NCBI GenBank assembly: GCA_964035545.1
Contig: OZ037766.1
Span: forward strand, 27,561,173 to 27,625,172
Direction of reading: 5' to 3'
From: Bugula neritina
Lineage: Eukaryota; Bryozoa; Gymnolaemata; Cheilostomatida; Bugulidae
DNA: 64,000 nucleotides
The translations under genes and the position numbers were made by a program. Under the pieces are notes generated by a model, which was not told the origin of the DNA, did no database searches, and was given only the letters and a program-made list of their open reading frames with translations. Shown here one piece after another: positions 39,654 through 50,829 of this stretch; positions within the stretch are counted from its first letter, which is position 1, and every line of letters starts with the position of its first letter.

Positions 39654-42600
39654 AAGGAACTTACTTCACTACGCAGAGTGCTGGACACTTTCTCTGCCCC
39701 TTCCAGTCTTCCCTCCAGATCCTGACACCGGTTAGTCATGCACTGAAGTTCGTCTTCCTTTATACCCAGTCTCTGATGGTTCTCCCGCAGTGATTTGTCT
39801 CCTTGGTCTGCCAGCATTCTAAGCACACATCTTATTGGTCAAATAATTCCAAGCACACATCTTATTGGTCAAATAATTCCAAGCACACATCTTATTGGTT
39901 AAGTAACTGTAACTCTATGCTGTAGATGGCTAGATGCTAGCATTACATGTGATAAATACAACATGGCTTCAGCATTTCCAGTAGTTGAAGTATTTATTGT
40001 AATATGTACAGGTTTTATTGCAATTTGAGTTTCTTTCATTTAAAAATCCAATAAAAAGTAGTAGTTTTATAAATAGTATTATCTGAAGTAATTAATCATA
40101 CAAAATATAGCGATAAAGTTAGATAGGACAGTACAGTATAGCATAATGTGGCATAGTATAATATAGTATAGAATAGTATAGTATAGTACAGTACAGTATA
40201 CAGTGATAATATGTACTATAATAGTGTAGTATAGCATAGGGTGATGATGTCAGCATACCTAAGTTGACTGTGCTGCTGTTTCAGCTGCTGGTAGTCACCA
40301 AACACTTCATTACATCTACCAGACTGAACTCTGACCTCTTCTTCCAGCTGTGTAACCTTTGACCTCATGTCTTCCAGCTATTCAACATGGAATTGTAGGT
40401 TAACACGGTGTGTACTGTACACTACACAGTAAGCACTACATACTACACGCTACACCCCATATACTACAAAATATACAGCACACACTCCAAAGCACACATG
40501 ACACAGTCGCATACATGACTCAGAGAGCACCTGCACCCACCTGAGCCTCCACCTCACTCCGCTCACTGTTAACACGCCTCAGTCGGCTGTGAAGCTCTTC
40601 TATTTTATCGTCGCTGGCCACTCTTTCATTAATCTGAGTTTCCGTGGCAACCTGCAGACGTTCTCTAAGAGTATCTCGCTCAATAGTCGTCTGTCGTAGG
40701 TCTGCCAAGGCATCTTCCCTTTCCTAAGGCACAAGAATATAACATAGTAACACACACTGCATACAGTTTCTCTCTTCACTAAACACACTGTATACATATA
40801 CTAAACATGTACACCTGTTACTACAAAGTCACTTACCATCTCCACTTGTTTGAGGACTCGCTGAGCGGCGAGTGACGGAGTAGCAGCAGTTGATGACCTC
40901 ATCAGTTGCTGCCGGACTCTCTGCAGTTCCTCTCTGATGTCTGCGTTAGTCTCCTGTAGGCGATCTCTCTCGGCCGTCACCACTCGCACATCACTTTGAG
41001 TCTACAAAACAGGCCGAGTATAAGAACACAAGCTGAGTATAAAAACACGGACACGTGTTCAGCACAGAATGGGGTGTATGATGTCACATCCTGTCTACCC
41101 ACCTCAGACAGCTGAGTCTCAAACTTGTCAACAAGTGACTGCAAGTGATCTCGGTCTGAAATAACACGAGTGAGTTTACTACTGCCCTCTGGTGAATCTT
41201 TCAGTTTCCTTCCTGTTGGAGTAGCGGATGATTTCATAGGACTTGTCTGAGATTTCTGCAAGAGATTACTGAATACAGCAGGTAGTAACTGAAGACGCAG
41301 CATAGTCTTGCCCAAACTTCTTGTGAGAATGATGATAACCATTGAAAAATAAATGCCATCTTTTTTATTTTAAAAATGACGGAATTTATTCGAGGCAAAG
41401 GATGTGTAAAAGTAATATTTGGCAAGCGACCAATGAGCAGCTCCGTTACAAGAACTGACACCACTAACTACGGCCAATCATGATAGCTCACCAAACGCAA
41501 ATACTCCTCTTTATAGAAATCTCTCTCCTCATTGGCTACTTGCACCGCTGACTCCAGCCTGCCTGCTGACTTGGTACGACTTTTAACCGGACTCCGGGAG
41601 GGTGATCTGGCAGCCCTAGGAGACGCCTTATTGTTCTTCACAGGTGAGACATTCGGTGTCTTAACTAAACCTCCACCCACTCCCTTGTACCTGCAGTATA
41701 ATAAGCATAGACTATTCCTCATTACACTGAATACATCACCAGTCATGTGACATTGACCTGTCTATGCAGCGCCCTAATACCCGAAATAAGGGCGGCAAAT
41801 AGACATCATTGCTAGGCTACTAACATGCCTATAGTATGCTACGGTATATCCTAGACAACATTATGACGGCATGCAGAGGACGAACAGACAGAACTCACGT
41901 CATCACTTCCTGTAACCGCTCCACTTCCGCCTTCCAATAGTCTCTCTCCTGCTCCAAGTTCTTTATTAGCTGGTCGAACCTGTTGGGAGATCTGTTTCTG
42001 AGACGGGCTGCCTGGATAGCCGGCCCCTTCTTGCTGCGTTTGTATTTATCTAGTTCCGTCACCAACTCCTTTTCTGGAATATGGAAGATGAGATGCACCA
42101 CAACTGCAGATGCATTGAGCTTCATGCAATACATCAGCACAGCTGTTAGCGAACTCAATATCTCGACTCACCAGTCTGTACGAGACGGTTGACCCTCACC
42201 CCCAACTTCCTCTTATCCTGCTGCACCTTATCCACTAAGTTCTCCAGCCGCTCAAAGTCAGCTGCTCTGCATCTCAAATCAGCTGTAAAAGAAAGACTCA
42301 CTCTTTACAATCTCTACCGGGAGTTCCTTGGCCTAGACTACCTACTAGAAACATTCCTACATCATCTATACTCCACCCTAAGTGAGCTCACACAGTGTAG
42401 CCTGAGAGTAAACAGTGTAGCCTGAGAGCAGAGAGTGTAGCCTGAGCTCACACAGTGTAGTCTGAGAGCATACAGTGTAGTCTGAGAGCATACAGTGTAG
42501 ACTGAGAGCCATGCGCTCACCTGATAGCTTGTGATTCTCTTCTTCCACTCTGTCACACTGTGATCTTAATTTAGATAGTTCTAAGTCTAACTTCTCGATC

Positions 42601-45600
42601 TCTTTATTACTTTTACTAAGTTCTAGCTTAGCTTCTGCCATTTCCTTGTCCGCCACCTGCACACACATGTTACAAGGTACGTATTCTGTATACTTCACTG
42701 CAGATCATTCCAGCACAACTCTGCTAATCTCAACTAATGCAACGGCAGTTTAAGGCAAGGTATTGTAGAGTAACAAGGTTTTACTATAACTACATACGCT
42801 AAGACTTTAAAGCTTCTAACTAGTTTAAGCATGAATTGTTACACTGGCATCAAAAGGACAGCTAATATATTAATATTGTGGTCTTTGAAAAAGTTTTAAA
42901 TTTATTGAAACAGTTTTACTCTACACACACGTAATGGAAACGTATGCTGTGCTTTCTACAGTAAATATTCAGCCAAGATGATGAAATAATCAACATGGAA
43001 GCTGCAAGCAACTCTTACATACATCAATGACGGCATCTTTGTCGTTCTTGAGACGTCGAGCGGTTCTGTCAGCATCTTTCAAGGTCATTTCAAGGTTAGA
43101 CTTCTCAAGGTCGGCAGAAACAGCCAATTGCCTGGCATTAGCTTCACCAACCCTCGACTCGCCCAGTTTTCTTTCCAACTCCTTGTTCTTTTGTTGGAGG
43201 TAGTCAATCTAGGACAGTTGATTGGTCTAGCTAGTACCCTCATGTACCGGAGTTACATAATAGTTACGGAGGGTAGGCATAAGTATTGAGTAAGCACAAA
43301 TGGTTTTTAATCATCTATACTTAATACAGCCTAGATGAGTGTATTTTAAAAACAAGTAAATAATGATATCAAAAGAAGTACTTTTGTTTAGAGTAAACCT
43401 CCTAAAAACCTAAATTTATAAAAAGTTACTAAAAGGTTCAACGATTTTCAAACTGCAATTTATTCTTCTGTGTGAGCACACAATAGCGTATTTAAATTAT
43501 ACATTAATAACTGTTTTATGTTTTCCTAATTCAGTAACACATGACAATATTCTATTAGTTTAACCTGAATGTTACTACAAAGATGAAATTGTTTTACAAA
43601 TAAATGCTGCATATTTCTAACTCTGTAGAACTACAGCATCTACAATCTACATGCTATAACAACTATATAACATGAAATGTCTCACCTGTATGTTAAGGTG
43701 GGAGATGAGTTTCTCATTGCTTCTGTTCCTAGCCTCAAGAGCAACTACATCATAGGGGCGGCCACCATCCAGTACCCGACCCAGCCTCTCAATCTCTGCA
43801 TCTCGGGCTTCAACCTGAGACAGGAATACCATTATTATTATGAGTATTGATAAAATTATATGCAATACAAGTCTATTATACTTTTACAGTTAATGCTGTT
43901 CTTATGATTACATGTCAACTAGAGGAAAATCTACAAATCCTTCCATAAAACAACTAACAGAAGTATATTGTCCATTCATTGTACTATACAACGTGTTCGG
44001 AAATTGTTATACTGCTGCAATTAACCAACTCTGATATTTTATATTATATGAAATAAAACCATTTTTTAATAGAAGCTTTGCAGCCCTAGAGTGACTACAT
44101 GAATGCTCTATCAGCACCGTAAACCAACGGTTGGAGGGGATAAGGGTTGATGGTGTGTTGATGGCTATATTTATTATCAGAAATGCGTAACAAGGAAACA
44201 AAAGTCTCTTTTTAACACAGATTTGCATTGCTTTACCCTCAAGTTGAAACCACCAAAACTTACAAAATATTAGCATGATAAATTCTCAGTGAGAAATACG
44301 CAAGATTAGACTGAGAAACCTACCCGACATAAGCTATGAGACCGGGAACCCATGCTACTTCCTGTACAGTGCGAGCACGCAGTGTTCAGCGGCACACGAA
44401 ACACACTTAAAACGCCGGTATAGCGGTATTAATAAAATACTATCATAGTGTAGTAGTAAACTATAGAATGGAATGTTGTAGTAAAACTTATACAATATGC
44501 TAAATGTAAACTATGCCTTCAAATAATGAATCAGCCAATCAGCATTCAGTATCCATGGCAACTGTAAACATTTTCATTAACAATTGTTTGCCAAGTCAAT
44601 AAGGGGTGACTAAATGGACGTTAGTTAATTGAATAATGCATTGATAAGTTTTGCCTGTTGAATATTGTGTATTGTGTACAGTAACAATCTACTGTTTACA
44701 TTCGAGTCAGCATTTGCTCAATGCTGCTGCTACACCTGTGTCTGTTGTTGGCTATATACAAAGTAAGTTGAGCAAAATAACAACACAGACTTCCCTCCCT
44801 TGCTATATATGAATGATGCATATAGATTGTTTATTCTAGCCACAAGAATTCATATGCAAACACATTCATGTATTGTTGAACATTTTTTGTATAATTTCTC
44901 TGGCAACGTAACTGCATAGCAAAATATGAAAAAAGGTCATCTCAATCTGTTCTTATGTTGAAAATGGTCAACCAGCAATAGAATTTTTTCTTTAGTATCT
45001 TAGTATCAGAAGAAAATAAGGAGTATATTTTATTGTTATAACAACTTACGCAAACTTTTTATATTCAACATTACCCTAATTTTAGAATTCATACAGTTGT
45101 TTTATTCAAATGCATTGCATTAGCAAGAGCACAGCTTCCTGGCTTTTTCTGCTGCACATTATGAATTATGTTATGCTAGTTCTCTAACCGCTACACCACA
45201 CCTGCATTACAGTCTATGCATCCCCTCCCCCCCCCCCCCCTCAGTAGACATGCATGCTATAAACACAGAGTCTATCTTAACTTATTTGTTGGATACAGTA
45301 CGAAACAACTTATCTGCCTAAGGAGTTTGATGTGTATAACTTGTACATAATAGGTAAACCTAACTCACTTGCCAGCAATACCTGGCCAAAGCTTACCTGT
45401 CTAGTTCAGGTAGACAGAGCTCACCTGTCTAGTGTAGGTGGAGAAAGCTTACCTGTCTACTGTAGGTAGACAGAGCTTACCTGTCTAGTGTAGGTGGACA
45501 AAGCTCACCTGTCTAGTTCAGGTAGACAGAGCTCACCTGTCTAGTTCAGGTAGACAGAGCTCACTTGTCTAGTTCAGGTGAACATAACTCACCTGCTAGC

Positions 45601-48434
45601 AATACCTGGCCAAAGCTCACCTGACTAGTGTAGGTGGACAGAGCTCACCTGTCTAGTGTAGGTGGACAGAGCTCACCTGTCTAGTGTAGGTGGACAGAGC
45701 TCACCTGTCTAGTGTAGGTGGACAGAGCTCACCTGTCTAGTGTAGGTGGACATAACTCACCTGTCTAGTGTAGGTGGACATAACTCACCTGTCTAGTGTA
45801 GGTAGACAGAGCTCACCTGTCTAGTGTAGGTAGACAGAGCTTACCTGTCTAGTGTAGGTGGACATAACTCACCTGTCTAGTGTAGGTAGACAGAGCTCAC
45901 CTGTCTAGTGTAGGTAGACAGAGCTCACCTGTCTAGTGTAGGTGGACATAACTTACCTGTCTAGTGTAGGTAGACAGAGCTTACCTGTCTAGTGTAGGTA
46001 GACATCTTCCCTTCCAGAGCCACGTTCCGGTCTCTGGTCAGCTCCAGCTGCTGCTCCAACTCGGCTATGCGGCTGTCGGCTACTTTCAGCAAGTCAGCAA
46101 CAAACGGGTCATCTCTCGGCGGTATACTCGGCAGTGTGCTCGCCTCGCTGACAGGAAGCGTGGAGTCCAACAGCAACCTCTGTCTCCTGAAGGGAACGTG
46201 CTTTTTCTTACCTCCTGCAAAAAAAACATTTTATATTCATAAATTGCTATATTTTATACAGTATTACTATATTCTATACAATTTTACTATATTTTATACA
46301 GTGTTACTATGTATACAGTATTATTGAACTCTCTATGCAGGTTATATAAACACTGACGAGTATAATATAATTAAGTGAACACCCGAGAGAGTTTACAGCC
46401 CTGCAAAGCTACACTCTCACCAAATACTTTCCTTAACATAAAACAGATACTGAATATAAAAGTATAACATAATTCATGTGATGTGCCACCTCAAGGTGTC
46501 AGAGATTTGATAACTGCTATAAATTCTTTTATTGTGAAATTCATAACCATTCTTAAAGAGCTTTTACTATAATATAGTATAAAAAAGTTTTTCAATATTA
46601 TTTAAAGAAAAAGTTCTTAATACATTTACACTTACAATCGAAACATAAATTGAAATCAAGAGATAATAATTCCATGTTTTACACAGATTTCAAGCAAATA
46701 TTTTTGTAAATATAGCAATTAGCTTAGACTAATTTAATGTGTTCAAACTTAGATGTTCAGATCTCCGCTGCTATTAACTTGAAAGGGGAAGACAACTGAG
46801 AATGGAGGTGAACATCAGACTGAGCATATTGTTCTGAGTTGTACAATAACATGTAGGACACCTGGCAAACACCTGGGACACCCTGGTGTGTGAGGAAACA
46901 GGTAATACTGCATAGCAACCCTAACAGCTGGTGGTACAGAATAGCAGAGACTTTAAGGAGACCCAATAACAACTCAGGCAATGTATATCTACTCACCTGG
47001 AGTCTGTATAACGGCGTTGAAGTTTTTTTCCTGTAGTTTCAACATGTGATCTGACTTCTCATTGGACTGCCGCTCCATGGCTCTTATTTTATGCACATAC
47101 TGGTTGTTGAGAAACTTCAGGTCGTTGTTTTCATGTTCAAATTTTCTCACGGCAGCTTTGTACTCTAACAAATACAGTATTTACGAGATATCAAAAGTAG
47201 AACACATATATTTTAGACAGCGTTAAGAGTGTATCTATTTGGCGTTACTCTTGCATGCTGGTTTTCCTATCAAATTATTTAAAAATGAGAATAGTTTGAT
47301 GAAAGACTTTAACGACAAATGATAAAGTTGAATGCATTTAACTGACACAATCTACTATAAAATACACTTCTATATTAGATGTAACATAGTATTATGTGCA
47401 TAAAACCAGTATTGAAATAAAATAACAACCCAGAGTGCCTGTTAAATTGATGGTGTATTACCATTAGCGTTACTTAGTCAGTTATCTGTACTTCATATAT
47501 AAAAAATGAGGTGTTCATAAAAACCATTATGTATAATAACATCAGGAGTACAATAGTACATGGTGTTCACACAGAAGTATAGACTGCACAACGTCCTTTA
47601 AAAGCATTCAGATTTCTACCTTATAAAAACCCTTACATGTTGGACAGCAGCTATATCCTATGAATTAGTCACCACATTGCTGCTTAATTCAAGGCCATTT
47701 AAAGGTTGCAGTTTTACATACTACAACTAACTCAATATATTATTACACTAACTGTTACCCCTCTTCCCTGTTTTTAAAACATAATGATTATGTGCATAAC
47801 CCAAGTAACACAGCAGACCCTCACATTTACCAATATTACAGAGAACGTACCGGCAACCTTCCTATCTGCCTCTTCTTTGGCACGAATTAGCTGCATGTGA
47901 AGGTCATTGTTCTCCTTGACTAGGCGGCCATTGTCGTTCTACAGAATGCAATACTCAACGTGTCAAAATCCTCGAAAATATAGCAACTTTAAACATTAAA
48001 CACCCACTACCTCAGTCTACAACTAGCAAATAACACACAAGTGAGCACTTGATTTTCAGGAAAGCAGAGAAGTTCCGAGTTTTACCTTATAAGGCTCTAT
48101 CTGAGCATCAACGTCTGCTTTCTCTCTCGGGCTCTTAGCAGACGACAGCTTAGCGTTCTTCAGACTCTCTGTTGTGTGTAATAAGTCAGCAAATAACCTT
48201 TCGACTAGAGGCAGAGACTCAATACCTGAATAGACACAATAATAAGAGTTATCTGTCCGGTGACTGAACTAGGTACAGACATAATAGTAGGAGTTATCTG
48301 TCCGGTAACTGAGCTAGGTACAGACATAATAGTAGTCGTAGCACATAAACCAACAAACCTAATGGCTGCCTGTAGCCTAGCTGATCCAATCTTCTTCTCA
48401 CATTTGAAAACTTTTCCTGAACGTGAGCCGCCAT
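33933..48434 (-). CDS. CEP135: CEP135/Bld10 centriolar coiled-coil protein
   Basis: Twenty-eight exons, all in phase, give about 1310 residues (human 1140). Exons: 48434-48359, 48225-48086, 47938-47851, 47164-46997, 46214-45985, 43814-43686, 43208-43023, 42656-42521, 42282-42172, 42073-41899, 41690-41492, 41255-41103, 41001-40837, 40723-40541, 40377-40259, 39818-39665, 39178-39011, 38790-38669, 38542-38380, 37988-37803, 37461-37364, 36983-36810, 36556-36416, 36239-36144, 35919-35767, 35421-35322, 34347-34263 and 33967-33933. The N-terminus carries the conserved RRRLDQLGYRQ and SLPLVERLFADLLHTTESL. Later landmarks are LKFLNNQYVHK, PRDDPFVADLLKVADSRI, NEKLISHLNIQ, NRSPNRFDQLIKNLEQERDY and LLASNRDKEFQAQL. 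Most of the rest is coiled coil. CEP135 links the cartwheel hub to centriolar microtubules. The extra length is Ser/Pro/Lys-rich inserts in exons 11-12 and a Ser-rich C-terminal tail in exons 25-28. Confidence 0.96.
36348..36405. repeat. 18-bp tandem repeat just inside CEP135 intron 23
   Basis: Three copies of an 18-bp unit (CGCTGTCAAGTTCAACCC). The array starts about ten bases after the exon 23 donor on the transcribed strand. Confidence 0.8.
38153..38180. repeat. (GA)n/G-tract simple repeat
   Basis: GAGAGAGA followed by a run of ten G in CEP135 intron 19. Confidence 0.9.
39622..39649. repeat. (CT)n microsatellite
   Basis: About 14 CT units in CEP135 intron 16, starting about 15 bases inside the exon 16 donor. 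Confidence 0.95.
39819..39900 (-). repeat. 30-bp tandem array abutting the CEP135 exon 16 acceptor
   Basis: Nearly three copies of a 30-bp unit. On the transcribed strand each ends TGTGTGCTT followed by a GG or AG dinucleotide and then AAT. The real acceptor copy reads GTGCTTAG/AATG, while the two upstream copies read GTGCTTGGAAT. Only the true site keeps the AG. Confidence 0.85.
40128..40240. repeat. TATAG-type simple repeat
   Basis: Runs of ATAGTATAGTA and ACAGTACAGTA in CEP135 intron 15. Low complexity, with no unit longer than about 5-10 bp. Confidence 0.7.
42382..42507. repeat. 20-bp tandem repeat just inside CEP135 intron 8
   Basis: About six copies of a 20-bp unit (CAGTGTAGCCTGAGAGCA plus two variable bases). 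The array begins about 13 bases after the exon 8 donor on the transcribed strand. ORFs across it are artefacts. Confidence 0.85.
45163..45215 (-). mobile_element. Possible SINE head fragment
   Basis: The minus strand carries TGGTGTAGCGGTTAGAG, a good match to the tRNA A-box consensus TRGYNNARNGG. No B box follows. It lies in CEP135 intron 5 next to a C-tract at 45222-45240. Confidence 0.4.
45363..46005 (-). repeat. 28-bp minisatellite made of CEP135 exon 5 end plus splice donor
   Basis: About 22 copies of a 28-bp unit. On the transcribed strand each contains CTACACTAGACAG followed by GTGAGC or GTAAGC. The first copy is the real end of exon 5, spliced at 45985/45984, so the array straddles the exon-intron boundary. 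Some units differ, such as the CAATACCTGGCCAAAGCT variants near 45380 and 45600. Reading through from exon 5 meets an in-frame TAG in the next unit. Confidence 0.93.
48237..48330 (-). repeat. 44-bp tandem duplication upstream of the CEP135 exon 2 acceptor
   Basis: Two copies of a 44-bp unit (GTTATCTGTCCGGTGACTGA on the plus strand and following). They lie in the 133-bp intron 1, ending about ten bases from the exon 2 acceptor. Confidence 0.85.
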
Positions 48435-49689
48435 TGTCAGTGTGTCTGTCTGTTTGTCAGCTAAATGGAAGGAGCAACTCCTGCCAGCAACAAAGTGGTC
48501 TTAAGTGAAACGCTGAGTAAAAAACTCAAGGCGCAGGTGACTAGAATTAGACCATATTTACATCAACGAGAAATTAATCGAAGAACCTGCATTACTAAAA
48601 TTTGGAAAAGTTCAGCCTAGTATCATCCAATTCAATTGTTGAGTTAACAATTGCTAAAGCATTATAGAACAGATAATTTATATTCCCCCTAATTTGAAAC
48701 TAATTGTGATACCAGTTTTATACAACTTTGTTTTATAGCAGATTGATTATCCCATATTACCTAAACGACAGTAGTTTTAGCTTATAATCCATAGACTTTT
48801 AAATAGCTATTAAAATTAGATTTTGAAAAAGTATCATCAGCAAAAAGGATTGACGAACTAAATAAAAAATAGAAGTGTTTGCATCTAAAAAATTTAATTT
48901 GATTTCGAGACAATTTTTATGTGCCAATTCAGCTGAGAGTGACAAGAAGACTCAACCAACGTAATTTAAAAATTGTATCTCATAATTTTATGAAACCGCC
49001 TACACTTCAACCTACACTTTCATAATCCAACAGAAAGCTAGCTCTACAAATACAAAGATGCTCAAAGAAAATCCAATTAAAAACTATTATTATAACACTG
49101 AAGTAGTACCAAGTACCAAGTTAGATGTTGCAATTTACTCAATAGTTATTCCACACTGAATGATAAATTTCATCCTATTACATTACCCTGAGTAGTTAGT
49201 CTTAAATAAAAGTGTACTTATGTTTAATAAAAGACTATTTATATTTAGTAGTTTAAGTTTACACTTGAAAATACTTGGTAACACATTAGAATCAAATTAT
49301 ACATAAATAATTCAAAAGATACCAAATAATATAATCACTGAATAAAAAAAAACATTGTTATAAAATTTTATAATAACAAATTTTACTTAAAATCAAGTAT
49401 TTTTATGTTTTAAAACTGTGATCAATATACATAATCTTCAAATTATTTTATGATAATTACTATCGCTAGTAAAAAATTTAACTTAATTTTGTTGGCTGAA
49501 GTGTAAGTTAACAGTCTTGCATTATCCATTCATATGATTTGAACGAAATAAAAACAATATATTATTATAGTTCATTGTATAAACTTTTACTCGATATCAA
49601 CTATAGATTTATGAAAAAATTTTTTATCAGTATTTAAAGAAAAAAAAACAGAATTGCAGGCCAAGAGTAAGAAAAAGACGATAGCTGTA

Positions 49690-50640
49690 TGAAAAAATAG
49701 TAGACTTATTAATAGTAATGGACATAGTGATAGTTATACTTATAGTAATACTAATAGTATTACTTATAACTCATACAGATACTCAATCACATAGTTATAA
49801 ATTATAGTGCTACTATTATTAACTACTGATTGTTTCTATCACTATTACTATTAGTAAATTACTATTAGTATTAGTATTACTATAACATTAACTATTAGAT
49901 TTAATATAAATATTAGTACTACTTAGAGTTAGTAACTTGTTATTACTAATTAGTAACACTAATTTAGTAATTAGTAACACTAATAGTAATAGTTATACTT
50001 ATGATTATAACAATACTAATAGTAGTACTAATAGTAACACTATTAGTATTACTAGTACTAGCAGTAGCATAACTGTGTCTATTACTAGTAGTATTGCAGT
50101 ACCGGTACGAGTATCACTATTACATTTACTACCAGTATCAGTATCAATATGACTGAGATTGAGTATCAGCATGAATATGGCTCATATGAATATGAGTATT
50201 AGTAAACCTATTACTTATTAGCTATTACAGTAATATTATTAGTATTACTATTAGATTCAGTATTAGTATTAGTATTACTCATTACTATTAGTATACGTAT
50301 TACTGCCAGTACCAGTATCAGTATGAGTATGACTATGAAATTACTCATTACTATGACTATGAGTATCACTATTGTCTATTAGTATTAGTATTCGTAAAGT
50401 ATTTACTTTTAGTTTTACTTTAGCTAGAAGTAGATGTAATACTAATAGTAATAGTGATAGAAATAGAGTTATTCTTATACTTATAGTTATTTACTTTTAA
50501 GTTTTAGCCATTAAATTTAATATTTATTATTATAATTATTAATATTACCATTAGATTAGTATTACTATTAGTATTAGTATTAGACTTAGTATTACTATTA
50601 CTATTAGTATTAGTATTAGTATCACTATTACTATTAGTAA
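49690..50640. repeat. Degenerate ACTATTAGT/TAGTATTAC satellite island 2
   Basis: About 950 bp built from drifting combinations of ACTATTAGTATTAGTATTAC and AGTAATAGT, with occasional TATGAGTATGACT variants. The composition matches island 1. ORFs rich in Ser/Asn/Thr across it are artefacts. Confidence 0.85.
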
Positions 50641-50818
50641 TAAAAGTAAAAACATCCAAGTTAATGTTATTTTACTTACTCAGGCTATAAGTAATTAAAA
50701 GGCATAAACATCTGAGTTAAGATCAAATGCTGATATGCACATTTTTCAACCAAACACGGACACTCTCTAAAAGGTTAAATTTAAATAGCATAGCTTGTAC
50801 ACATTAATCTTAGATTCG

Positions 50819-50829
50819 AATATGGCGGC
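50819..50829 (+). promoter_or_regulatory. YY1-like AAnATGGCGGC element
   Basis: AATATGGCGGC matches the YY1 start-site consensus AAnATGGCGGC exactly. An inverted CCAAT box (GATTGGTTCC) lies about 25 bases further on. It is an isolated pocket in A+T-rich DNA. Its ATG opens only a 14-codon frame. It could mark the start of an unannotated transcript. Confidence 0.3.

Noticed and set aside
44320-44440. Slightly G+C-richer pocket in CEP135 intron 5 considered as an extra exon or internal promoter
   Set aside because: No frame joins in phase with exons 5 and 6, which already join directly as in the family; no clear promoter motif.
45363-45990. Regular 28-bp array considered as a CRISPR-like repeat
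   Set aside because: Units are contiguous with no unique spacers, lie in an animal intron and copy a splice donor; it is a minisatellite.
49937-50152. Ser/Asn/Thr-rich frame
   Set aside because: Product of the degenerate TAGTATTAC satellite, not a gene.
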